Below, one piece after another: positions 47,725 to 57,831 of a DNA stretch of 64,000 bases. Made by a program: the position numbers and the translations under genes. Source of the stretch: Cryptomeria japonica (Eukaryota > Streptophyta > Pinopsida > Cupressales > Cupressaceae); NCBI RefSeq assembly GCF_030272615.1, contig NC_081405.1:609698677-609762676 (forward strand), given 5' to 3'. Below the pieces are notes generated by a model that saw only the letters and a list, made by a program, of their open reading frames with translations, was not told the DNA's origin and ran no database searches. Within the stretch, counting starts at the first letter, position 1. Each line of letters opens with the position of its first letter.

Positions 47725-48028
47725 ACCACAATGATTTTGTACCAAAAATTCTTTGCTTTTCCTAAAATACCAGAGATAGATTACTAGAGCATTTCCTCAA
47801 CCAGTTACCAAAAACCATGACTATCGAATAGGATTTATGAGGAGAGTTGGCATTAGTGAAAACCCTAATCCATTATCCATGCACTAGAATTCAATGGATT
47901 AGTATCAATTACCAACAATTATATGTTATAGCTATAATGAATTTGCTCATAAGATCTATGAGTATAGAAGAGAAATATTTAAACCAAGAGGCATCCCCTC
48001 TACTTCTTTATTCAACAAAAAAATATAA
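47725..48028. other. Flank of G leading into copia remnant H
   Basis: AT-rich, no clear signal. It may be decayed gag of H (a short frame reads toward the knuckle at 48029), but nothing here is diagnostic. Confidence 0.35.
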
Positions 48029-50186
48029 TGCTACTACTGTCAAAGCTATGGTCACATAGAAAAGCTTTTCAAATATAGGGATACTAAATATAAGAGGATA
48101 GTAGATGTGGAATTAAAACATAAATCTGATCAAAACTTTGTAGTAGAGAAGAAAAAGGAAACCAAGCAAGTTTGGGTAGAGAAGAAAAATGGGAAAAGTG
48201 AATCAAGTTTAATTGTAAAAACAACATTGCATATAGAGAGAAAGAACCTTTTGGTTGTTGATAGTGGGTGATCTGATAACATGACATTAGTGAAGAAAAA
48301 TTTCATCAAACTTGAAGATTGCAATTATGGCTCAGTTAGATCTAGTGACAATTCTTCCACCAAAATAAAAGGCAAAGGAATATTGAGCATTGATGGTAAG
48401 TTGAAAGAACATAATGCATATTATGTTGAAGGATTAAAATACAACTTACTTAGTGTAAATCAGATGTGTGACAAAGATTACAAGTTCACATTTGACTCCA
48501 AGGGACGTGAAATAAAAAAAGAAAGCAATGGAAAACTAACTGCAATAGGTAAGATAATAGATGGTAGTTTGTATGACTTGAAGGAATGTTATGAGTCACA
48601 ATGCATGATGGGATACGTAGATGAGAGTTAATTTTGGTGTAGGAGGTTGGGCCACATAAATTTTGAAAATATTTTCAAGATAGGCAAGAAAACACCATAT
48701 GTGATAAATGTCAAAAGGGTAAACAAACTAGAGTAAGTTTCAACTCAAAAGAGTACTCATCTACAAAGTCGCTTGAGGTAGTGCACATGGATTTATGTGG
48801 ACCTGTGAGGACTAGAGATTTAAACAATGAGAAATATTGCATGCTTCTCATAGATGAATATTTGAGAATGACATGGGTTACCTTCTTATAGGATAAGTTA
48901 CAAGCATTTGGCAGTTTCAACATTTTCAAGAAAATAGTTGAGAGAGAGAGTGGGTACAAGTGGAAATATTTGAGATCAAACCTAGGAGGTGAGTTTACAT
49001 CAAATGGATTTTTAGATTACTATGAGCTACATGGAATTAAAAGACACTATGTAGTTGCTAGAACACCTCAACAAAATGATGTTGTGGAAAGAAAGAACAT
49101 GAGAGTCAAAGAAATGGCAAGAATAATGTTGAATTAATCAAATCTTCCTCATGTTTGTTAGAAATAATAAGTCCTTATACTAGTATACACTTGTTAAAAT
49201 ATGGCTCAGTTGAGAGTGAATAGCAAGAGGACACCCTATGAATTATGGTAGGGCAAGAAGCCTTCAATCAAGCACTTCAAAGTTTTTGGTAGCAAATGCT
49301 TTAATAAAAGGGATGATGATGGACTTGGTAGTTTTGATGCAAGATGTGATGAGGTCATCTTCTTGGGTTACTCAACACATAGTAAGGCATATAAGTGCTA
49401 TCACAAATACCTTACAAATTTTTTAAAGAGTATTATAATTAAAGTTGAGGTAGACTTGTAAAGAACAATTTAAAGTGTTAAAAATTAAATTGAAGATTCA
49501 TGTCATAAAGAAGAGGAACAATCTGAAACTGTAGAAGAAACTACAAAGAAACAACCAAGTAACTATGTGGAGAAGCATCATGCTAAGGATCGTATTATAG
49601 GAAAGAAGGATGGAGGTGTAGAAACAAGAAGGAAGCATGCTACAAACAATTGACTATTTAATTTTTGCCTCTTGACTGAACTAGAACCAAAGAATTAGTA
49701 TGAGGCCAACAAGAGTGCACATTAAATCAAGTCAATGAAAGAAGAATTAAAGTAGATAGAGAAGAACAAAACTTGGAATTTAGTGCCATGACTATCTAAT
49801 AAGTAAGTCATTAGCACAAATTGGGTCTATAGAAATGAAGTGAATAAGGATGGCAAAGTGGTTCAAAATAAAGCTATATTAGTATGCAAGGGGTATGCAT
49901 AAGTAGAGGGAATAGACTTTGAAGCAATAAGGGTTACAAAATCTATCAAATGGATGTAAAGACACAATTCCTTAATCAAAATCTTGAGGAAGAAGTGTAC
50001 ATTGAGAAGCCTAAATGATTTGAATTGGATGAGAATAAAGACTTTGTATGCATGTCAAGGAAAGAATTGTATGGATTGGAAAAATATCTATTTCAACAAG
50101 GCTTCAGGAAAGAATGTGTGGACAAAAAATTGTACATAAAATCAGAAGGAAATCAGATGATAGTTGTTGTTGTTTATGTAGATTAA
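48029..50186 (+). pseudogene. Copia remnant H: gag knuckle to reverse transcriptase, heavily decayed
   Basis: Frame 2 opens on a gag zinc knuckle CYYCQSYGHIEKLF (48029-48070) in which the last cysteine is Phe. Protease follows as VVDSG with a TGA at 48269 where Cys is usual. Then come the pre-integrase region (YYVEGLKYNLLSVNQMC), integrase core (VHMDLCGPVRTRD near 48781; ARTPQQNDVVERKN near 49060) and degraded reverse transcriptase up to VVVVYVD near 50186, where it breaks off. Frameshifts and stops are numerous. No LTRs can be assigned. It is the most decayed copia in the window and belongs to neither the A nor the I family. Confidence 0.8.
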
Positions 50187-50187
50187 T

Positions 50188-50277
50188 CATATGGCCATAA
50201 TCATTGACAAATGAACCTTTCTCCAAAGAGGTGCCATTACCAATATCCATAGGGACTTCAAAATAAATATTTGGATC
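50188..50277 (-). pseudogene. Reading frame N, downstream part
   Basis: On the minus strand an open frame reads PNIYFEVPMDIGNGTSLEKG and then SFVNDYGHM before meeting the broken end of H. If element I and one GGATC are ignored, it continues in frame from the upstream part at 57353-56838. No family is recognised. Confidence 0.45.
50273..50277 (+). repeat. Target-site duplication of element I, left copy (GGATC)
   Basis: GGATC before the 5' LTR of I, repeated exactly at 56833-56837. Confidence 0.94.
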
Positions 50278-50725
50278 TGTTGGTGTAAATAAATATTCAT
50301 TTTGGATATTATTACACTTTACTTAAGTTAACTTAGGATAATGCATCTCTTCGTAGTTTGGATTTGAGACACTTAGGGAAGTGTGCACATAGGGATAGAG
50401 CTTGTAGGAGAAATTCCACCTTTAGTGGTCTTATTTTGTTGTTACACTCCACATTCGGTGGGTCATCCACCTCTTGTGGAATATTATATTATTTCTCCTA
50501 CCTACCCTTAGTATTTCTTACCTACCCTTGTTTCTCATTGAGCCACATGTCATATTTGTGTGCTCATACATCCATATGGCCTTGCCTATATAAGCAGGCC
50601 TATATTCATTGTATTGGTGAATCTAGTTGATCATTTGCATATTGATGAGAATACACTTTGTTCTTGTCATTCTATTGTCTCTTTTATGCTTTTCATTGTG
50701 CCCTTGATCTTGGCAAAATCCTACA
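50278..50725 (+). repeat. 5' LTR of element I (448 bp)
   Basis: It starts TGTTGGTGTAAATAAATATT and ends AAAATCCTACA. Identical in length to the 3' LTR, nine substitutions, no gaps. Confidence 0.95.
50587..50593 (+). promoter_or_regulatory. TATA box of element I LTR
   Basis: TATATAA in GCCTATATAAGCAGGCC, conserved in the 3' LTR at 56694-56700. About 130 bp remain to the LTR end, suitable for R and U5. Confidence 0.65.
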
Positions 50726-50726
50726 T

Positions 50727-50737
50727 TATATCAAAGC
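50727..50737 (+). promoter_or_regulatory. Primer-binding site of element I (degenerate)
   Basis: TATATCAAAGC right after the LTR resembles TGGTATCAGAGC at most positions; the first bases differ. Placement fits a primer site. Confidence 0.6.
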
Positions 50738-52047
50738 TATTGGGGCTTCATTGATCAGTTTTTTGAGACATCGTGGAAGGCTTCTATTTTTGGATTTGGG
50801 GATCTTCATTTTTTGGGGGCGTCATACAGCAATTTGGACATCACCGTTGAATCCGGGAGGCCATTTTCATAAATTTTGGCTATTATCTTACGGATTTCAA
50901 AAAAAATTTATTATTTAAAAAAAAAATAAAAAATTATTTTCTGAAAAATTTTCGGAAAAAAAAAAAATTTTGAAAAATTGAAAAACAAAGCAAAAAAAAA
51001 ATCAAAAAAAAAAAAAAAAGTTTTTTGGGTGCAGTTCGTACTTGCGTGTCGCAGGTGTTGCAGGTCCGGACCTGCCGCTGACACCGCCACGTACAGGTAC
51101 CCGCTGCCGCTGCCTTTCCTCGGCTTCCGGCCCACCTCCGGCAACCCCGGCCCACCAACGTCACTAAAATAGGAGGACCTGCATCTGCCACATGGCAAGT
51201 GGCCACTGGTCCGCGGGCAAAATCGTACACTGCATAGTGCCACGTCATATTCATACACCCTGTCAGCAGACCTACACAGTCACTTGCCTAGTCAGCAGTC
51301 CGTACAGTACGGACACCCAGTCAGCAGGGAGGCGAAGTTTTCGCAATGATCATACAGCCATCAAATTTAACACAGTGAATTGCTGACATCAATGCCACAT
51401 CAGATTTTTTTGAAATTTTTTTGACCCCTTTCCATTGGGCTTTTCAGTTTTGCAGTCCAACTTTGAAAGGCCATATCTTGCTCATTTTTGCTCCTTTTTT
51501 GGTGCAATTTTTTTTGAAATGGGCTAAAATTTTGTGATCTTTGCAGTGGTGTGGTTATTTTCTAATTTTGGTGCACAATTTTTTCGAAATTTTTGGATTC
51601 TCTTAGTTGTACCTGTCTAATCCTCAATTCTGCAACTTTAAAGGCCTCGTTTGAGCTCATACGACCTCCTTTTTAGGTGCTGTTTTTTTTGAAAGTGCAT
51701 ATTTTTTCATCTACTTTCATAATCTATGATCAGATTTCAGATATTTTGAGTGGAAATTGTACTTTCAGATATTGGTCTTATTTGGCCTATTAGGTACTTG
51801 TAAATTGCTTGGATCTTAGTTAGATCTCTTGCATTATCAGTTTGAGTCTCTTTTGGCCTTATTGAGGTAGTTGTAAAATTGTAAATCAGAAGTCCACTTT
51901 GCCATTTTTTGCAAGTGGCCCATTGTATACGCACTACTTATAAAGTGCCAAATCATCACATTTGGGGGGGGTTCTTTGATTGAGTGAATTTGGGGGCGTG
52001 TCTTGTGTGATTGTGCCTCTCTTTGTGCTCTTTCCATTTTTGTTGCA
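50738..52047 (+). other. Long leader of element I
   Basis: About 1.3 kb without a credible gene. Around 50899-51020 it is an A-rich low-complexity tract with several A9-A16 runs. Next comes a GC-rich stretch (51020-51190, GACCTGCCGCTGACACCGCC). The rest is ordinary mixed sequence with many TTTTTT runs to the gag ATG. The abrupt composition changes suggest a composite leader, perhaps with captured sequence. Confidence 0.6.
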
Positions 52048-55000
52048 ATGAGTCCTAATAAATTTCCACCTTTAACTCCACATAATTATGCATCATGGAA
52101 AATTAAAGTTTGGAGTAAATTAATGGAAAAGGGTCTCACACACTACATAGATGGAACAATAACATCACCACCTGATCCTAAGGCTGATCCAAATGCTCAA
52201 TTAGAATGGCTCACAAATAATTGCATGGCTCTTGGAACCTTACGCAAGTATGTATCAGATGACCTCATTTTTCACATTGAGAAGTGTAAAACAATGAAAG
52301 AGGCTTGGGATATGTTTCAAAAATTGTATGGACAAGTTGATGAAATCAGACGCTATCAGATTGACAATGAGCTCACCAACTTGGATCCCAAGAGTTTTGA
52401 TACAATCCAAGATTATGTCACCAAAGCAAATGAGCTAAGAGCAAAGCTTAAGGATTGTGGAATTGACAAAAAGGATGCTCAATTGATATTCAACTTGTTT
52501 GATAAGCTTGCACCAGAATATGCAACATTTGTGTCTAGCTTCCAAACTCATCGTTTGACAGTGGGGAGTTCTTATGTTATGCCTTCCTTTGATGCTTTCA
52601 CAGAAATGTTAATATTGGAACAATCTAAGTTGTTGAACATGGGGTTTCTCAAGTCTTCAAAGTCCACGGCTTTGGTGGCTAATCAAGCGAATCAAGGAAG
52701 TCAAGGCAAAGATTCCAACAAGAAGAAGAAGCACTCTAAGTCTAAGCCACACCAGGAAAAAGGACAATCATCTTCTCCATCACAAGGCAATTTTTCATCC
52801 TCTTCCAAGAAGGGGACACCACCTAAGAAGGATAAACAAACTTTTGCATATTGCAAGAAGTATGGTCATGATGAGCATCGATGCCATGCAAAGCAAGTTG
52901 ATGAATTAACCAATCTTCTTAAGAAAAACAACATCAACTTGCCATCTGCCTACACAAAGAAGGATTCATCTCCTTCTTCCTCATAGTCTAAGGGAAAAGG
53001 GCAAGCATTTGTGGCTACAACAGGTTCTTCACAGCAATGGATACTTGACTCGGGTGCCTCATATCACATGGGTTCTACAAGGGAGTAGTTTTCTTCATTG
53101 GAGCCATCTAAGGTACCTCACATTTACATAGGTGATGATACACAAGTAGAGGATGAAGGGAAAGGTTCAGTTGACATGGATGATGGAACATTTGAGAATG
53201 TTCTCTATGTTCCTAACTTGTCTACCAACCTTCTCTCCATCTACCAAATCACTCACTAGTGGAATGGGAAAAAGGTTGAGTTTACACCAGATTCAGTTGT
53301 GGTAAAGGAACTTGATCATGATGCCTTGGTAGCAGTGGGACAAGTCAATGACAACTCAAGGCTTTATTTATTTTCCCACTTTGTGCTAAGTTCACCTTCT
53401 AGGGCCTTGCTTACTCATTCAAATTCAGAAAGTAAGCTATGGCATGAGCGGTTTGGTCACCTCAACTACCGCTATCTTCAGCAGCCAGCACTAAAGACAT
53501 GGTCACAGGTCTACCTCGAATCAGTTTTTCAGAGGGTGTATGTTTAGGTTGTTCCATAGGCAAGCATCTCGAAGAGAAGTTTGATAAAGGGAAAGCTTGG
53601 AGAGCTTTCGAAGTTCTTCAACTTGTTCACAATGATGTAGCAGGTCCATTTCCAGCACCTTCATTTAGTAAGGCCCGCTATGTTCTCACCTTCATTGATG
53701 ACTACTCCCGCTTCACTTGGGTCTACTTTCTCATTCATAAGAGTGAAGTATTTGATAGATTTAAAGACTTCAAGACTCGTGTGGAGAAGCAATCAGGGAA
53801 AGTGGTCAAGATTCTTCGCACAGATAATAGAAGGGAATATGTGAACAAAAGAATTGAGGATTTTTGTACATTTGAGTGGATTGATCTTCAACATTCTGTT
53901 GCATACACTCCACAGCAAAATGGACTTGCAAAACGTAAGAATAGAACTCTCAAAGAAATGGCTAGCTGTATGATACATGCACGTTCTCTTGATCCCGCCT
54001 TTTGGGAAGAGGCTATCAGTTGTGCCACACACATCTAGAATCGGGTTCCTCACAAAGCTTTGCAAGGTATTACTCCTTTTGAATCTTGGGCCGGTAGGAA
54101 ACCGATTGTGAGACATTTCAAAGTCTTTGGATGTCCACCATGGGCTTGCATACCTGCGCAGAAACGCAAGGCATTGGAACCTCAGAGTCGGCCTTGCATA
54201 TTTGTTGGATATCCTGAGGGTGTTAAGGCATACAAATTGATGGATCCAGAGACACATGAGGTATTCATTGAGAGGAGTGTTCACTTTGAGGAAAGCTCTC
54301 CTAGCTTAGCCTCTCTACCTCCTCCACCTTCCTCCATTGTGGATAGTGATGTTAGTGATTCAGATGATGAGACTCCTTCAACTCTGACTCACAGGGTTAC
54401 ACCTCCGTAGGGTCCACTTGAAGTTGAGGAGCCTCGTTCTCCACCTCTAGCTAGACCTTCTTGGGATCGACAGACACTTGAGTCCACAAGTTCTCTTGTT
54501 GGGGATCCTTCAGATAAATGGAGAACTCGATCACAACATCAAGATCTTCCACATGCATTCATTGCTACCACTTCCGATCCACAAACATTTAGGGAAGCAT
54601 CAGGGGTTCCTGATTGGGACCAAGCTATGGAGGAAGAGTATAGTTCCTTGATGAGGAACAACACATGGGATCTAGTCCATCTCCCTAAGGGGAGAAAGAT
54701 GGTTTGATGTAAGTGGATCTATCGAACCAAGTTTGCAGCAGATGGTAGTGTGGATAAGTATAAGGCTCGTCTTGTTGCGAAAGGTTTCTCGCAGGTTGTA
54801 GGTGTTGGCTATACTGAGACCTTTGCACCCATAGCCAAGATGAACTCAATTCATTTGACACTTGCTATTGTTGTGGCTCATGGTTGGGTTGTACATCAGA
54901 TGGATGTGAAGAGTGCTTTTCTTCATGGTGATCTTGATGAGGAGATTTATATGGAGCAGCCATAGGGTTTCATCCAGGATACTTCCTTGGTTTGCAAATT

Positions 55001-56114
55001 AAGGAAATCTCTGTATGGCCTTAAGAAATCCCCTAGGGCTTGGTATGCCAAGATGGAATCCTTTCTTCTCTCTGTAGGGTTCACCAAGTGTCATTCTGAT
55101 CCGAATGTCTACATTTTGCGACAGGATGACTCTCACTTGATACTTGTGCTCTATGTTGATGACTTGATTATTACAGGGAGTACTTCATCCATCATTAGCA
55201 GGGTCAAATCTACTTTGCATGACAAATTTGCTATGACTGACTTGGGTCTTTTGCACTACTTTCTTGGGATAGAGATTTCACAGTCACCTTTCGGGATTAC
55301 ACTATCACAGCCCAAGTATGCTCTTGATCTACTTGCATTCTTTCATATGGCTAATTGTAAGCCTGCCCCGACTCCCTTTCTTTCAGGAGTCAAGCTTGAG
55401 GCTCAGTGTTCCTCTCCACCAGTTGATGCCACTTTGTATCGTCAGCTTGTGGGTAGTCTCATCTACTTGACTCATACACACCCTGATATTTCATTTGCAG
55501 TTGGCATGGTTTCTCGCTCCATGCAGGAACCACATGAGCTTCATTGGAAAGTTGCCAAATGCATCCTTCATTACATCCAAGGTACACATCACTATGGGAT
55601 TCACTATGCAGCAGGCACAGGACTTCTCTTGGTTGGTTACACAGACTCTAATTGGGTTGGTGATCTTGATGATCATAAGTCTACTTCTGGTTACAGTTTT
55701 CACATTGGTTCAGGCCCCATTTGTTGGCAGAGCAAGAAACAACATGCTATTGCTCTCTCTTCGACTGAGGCTGAGTATCAAGGTGTTGTTAACGCAGTGA
55801 GTGAGACTATTTGGCTCCAGTAGATTCTCACAGAGTTTGGATTCACCACTCCACGGCCAACAGTTCTACATTGCGACAATCATAGTGCTATTGCAATCTC
55901 GAAGAACCCAGTCCAGCACCAGCGGACCAAACACATCGAGATTCATATGCACTATATCCAAGAGCTCATCCAGGAGCAGGTCATTGATTTGTAGTATTGT
56001 CCTACAGTAGAGTAGGTTGCTGACATATTCACCAAACCTTTCACTGAGAGTAAGTTCTAGCAGTTGCGAGCTCTCTTGGGGGTGCGAGATGTGTCATTAG
56101 GGGGGGTTAGCTGA
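52048..56114 (+). pseudogene. Element I gag-pol polyprotein, one frameshift and several stops
   Basis: The ATG at 52048 opens gag (MSPNKFPPLTPHNYASWKIK). The knuckle near 52843-52890 reads FAYCKKYGHDEHRC, with Phe for the first Cys. Protease DSG is at 53047-53055 and the pre-integrase finger (WHERFGHLNYR) near 53440. A shift of frame occurs near 53495. Integrase (TFIDDYSRFTWVYF), reverse transcriptase (YVDDLIITGS from 55152) and RNase H (YTDSNWVGDLDDHKSTSG near 55640) follow; it ends at TGA 56112-56114. Stops at 52984, 53086, 53257, 54036, 54408, 54705, 54963, 55821, 55992, 56013 and 56058 are TAG except TGA at 54705. Confidence 0.93.
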
Positions 56115-56384
56115 CTTCTCCTTCCTCTCTTATGGGGGGGGACTTTTTCCTCTTTGAGGTTTTGTCCTTCTTTCTTGAGAGTCTTTTGTACATTCATCTC
56201 TCTTTTGGGGGGGAGTTTTTTCCCACTGGGTTTTCTCCCTTTCTCTGTTTGTGAGAGATTGCATTGCATAGTTTTGCTTGCATTTGCATATTGTACATGG
56301 GTACCTATCATGGCCTAGTAGCCGGGACCCATCTTGCATTGTTGACTTGAGTCTTCATTCCCCTAAGTTGCACTTAAGGGGGGG
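56115..56384 (+). other. Element I 3' untranslated region with repeated G tracts
   Basis: Non-coding. Runs of six to eight G occur near 56099-56106, 56134-56141, 56207-56213 and 56378-56384. The last, TTAAGGGGGGG, directly precedes the 3' LTR and is the likely plus-strand primer tract; the others are near copies. Confidence 0.7.
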
Positions 56385-56832
56385 TGTTGGTGTAAATAAA
56401 TATTCATTTTGGATATTATTACACTTTACTTAAGTTAACTTAGGATAATGCATCTCTTCGTAGTTTTGATTTGAGACACTTAGGGAAGTGTGCACATAGG
56501 GATAGATCTTGTAGGAGAAATTCCACCTTTTGTGGTCTTATTTTGCTGTTACACTCCACATTCAGTGGGTCATCCACCTCTTGTGGAATATTATATTATT
56601 TCTCCTACCTACCCTTAGTATTTCCTACCTACCCTTGTTTCTCATTGTGCCACATGTCATATTTGTGTGCTCATACATCCATATGGCCTTGCCTATATAA
56701 GCAGGCCTATATTCATTGTATTGGTGAATCCAGTTGATCATTTGCATATTGATGAGAATACAGTTTGTTCTTGTCATTCTATTGTCTCTTTTATGCTTTT
56801 CATTGTGCCCTTGATCTTGGCAAAATCCTACA
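56385..56832 (+). repeat. 3' LTR of element I (448 bp)
   Basis: Same length as the 5' LTR; TATA at 56694-56700; ends TCCTACA followed by GGATC. Confidence 0.95.
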
Positions 56833-56837
56833 GGATC
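56833..56837 (+). repeat. Target-site duplication of element I, right copy (GGATC)
   Basis: Exact repeat of 50273-50277. Confidence 0.94.
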
Positions 56838-57353
56838 GATAAAATCAGAAGATGAAGGTTAAGCTTCAAGAGATTGAAAACAAGGATCAATTGTCCTAGC
56901 CTTATGTTATTTCAATTTTTCTCTATTGGATGAGATACTCATTGAATGGGACAAAAATTTCCCCTTCCCTTTCACCCACACAAAAGACAGACCCCCCAAA
57001 TTACCTTTAACCTTAACATCTTGACTGGGGGCCATAGAATCAGACATATATTAATCAGAAGAGATATACTCATAGTCCGCATCATCCCAAATCATAGTTT
57101 TATGGTGGGTCAAGGAACCCATTTTTAGTCATTTATATTTTCCCAAATAGATACCCACATCCTCATCCCAAGTTGTATCCTCCAAATCACTTAAGAAAAT
57201 CCCCTCAAGATAGATATTGTGCTCCAATTTATTCTCAAAGCTAGGGGTAGGGTTATTGATGCAGAGCCTTGTGAGGGTTTTAGCTAACAAAACAATTGTT
57301 TGGGACACAAATCCAAAACTGATAGGTCCAACTTGGGGACAATCACACAACAA
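56838..57353 (-). pseudogene. Reading frame N, upstream part (unrecognised)
   Basis: The minus strand holds one frame from about 57353 to the insertion site of I, with four stops (after GIYLGKYK, EYISSD, NREKLK and QSLEA). It contains acidic stretches such as LEDTTWDEDVGIYL, MIWDDADYEYISS and VWVKGKGKFLSH. The same frame resumes beyond I at 50277. No upstream start, splice sites or known domain are clear. It may be a host gene remnant or part of an unrecognised mobile element. That a frame with few stops spans 600 bp across the insertion point argues for past coding. Confidence 0.45.
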
Positions 57354-57831
57354 TCTCAGACCCTACACAAGACCCTAAGAATCAACACAATAATTCTATG
57401 TATGATGGGTGATTCATCATACAATACCAAAACTTAACCCTTCAAGGCTTCAATTATTAGTCACAAGATAACTTGCACATATCATGGTGGACATTGGGAA
57501 ATGATAAAGGAAACCTTGAACATGTTTATGGTAATATTTATGGACCCCAAAAGGAGACTAAATTGATCACAACTTACAATCTAGATTTTGACACAATGAA
57601 AACCACACTTTAGCCTAGTAGCCCTTCAACGTTGGACAACACCAATTTACACAACTACAAGGAATATGGACACCACTTGTATACATTAATTGAAATTATT
57701 CAACAAGGTCTAAGACATGCCAAAAATGCAACCTTTGATGCTTTGTATTGTCCTTGAAAATCAATGTTGACCTACTAGCCCTAGAGCCCCAATTAGGTCA
57801 CTTTTACAAAGGGACCACCCTACCCTAAAAA
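57354..57831. other. Unassigned sequence left of solo LTR J
   Basis: Mixed AT-rich sequence. A weak continuation of frame N may run to about 57380. Otherwise nothing is recognised. Confidence 0.4.
57827..57831 (+). repeat. Target-site duplication of solo LTR J, left copy (AAAAA)
   Basis: AAAAA before TGTTGGCA; AAAAA also follows the LTR at 59330-59334. Low complexity lowers its weight, but both borders are exact. Confidence 0.75.

Larger units (their letters stand above)
50278..56832 (+). mobile_element. Ty1/copia element I, structurally complete
   Basis: Two LTRs of 448 bp each (50278-50725 and 56385-56832) are flanked by an exact GGATC duplication, with gag-pol at 52048-56114 and a G-rich tract before the 3' LTR. 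By eye the LTRs differ at nine of 448 positions (about 2%), making it the youngest element here for which LTRs can be compared base by base. It has a short-LTR copia layout with an unusually long leader of about 1.3 kb. It interrupts reading frame N. Confidence 0.95.

Noticed and set aside
50978-51258. Lys- or Phe-rich frames in the leader of element I
   Set aside because: Products of A/T homopolymer runs followed by a GC-rich block; both strands are open by composition.
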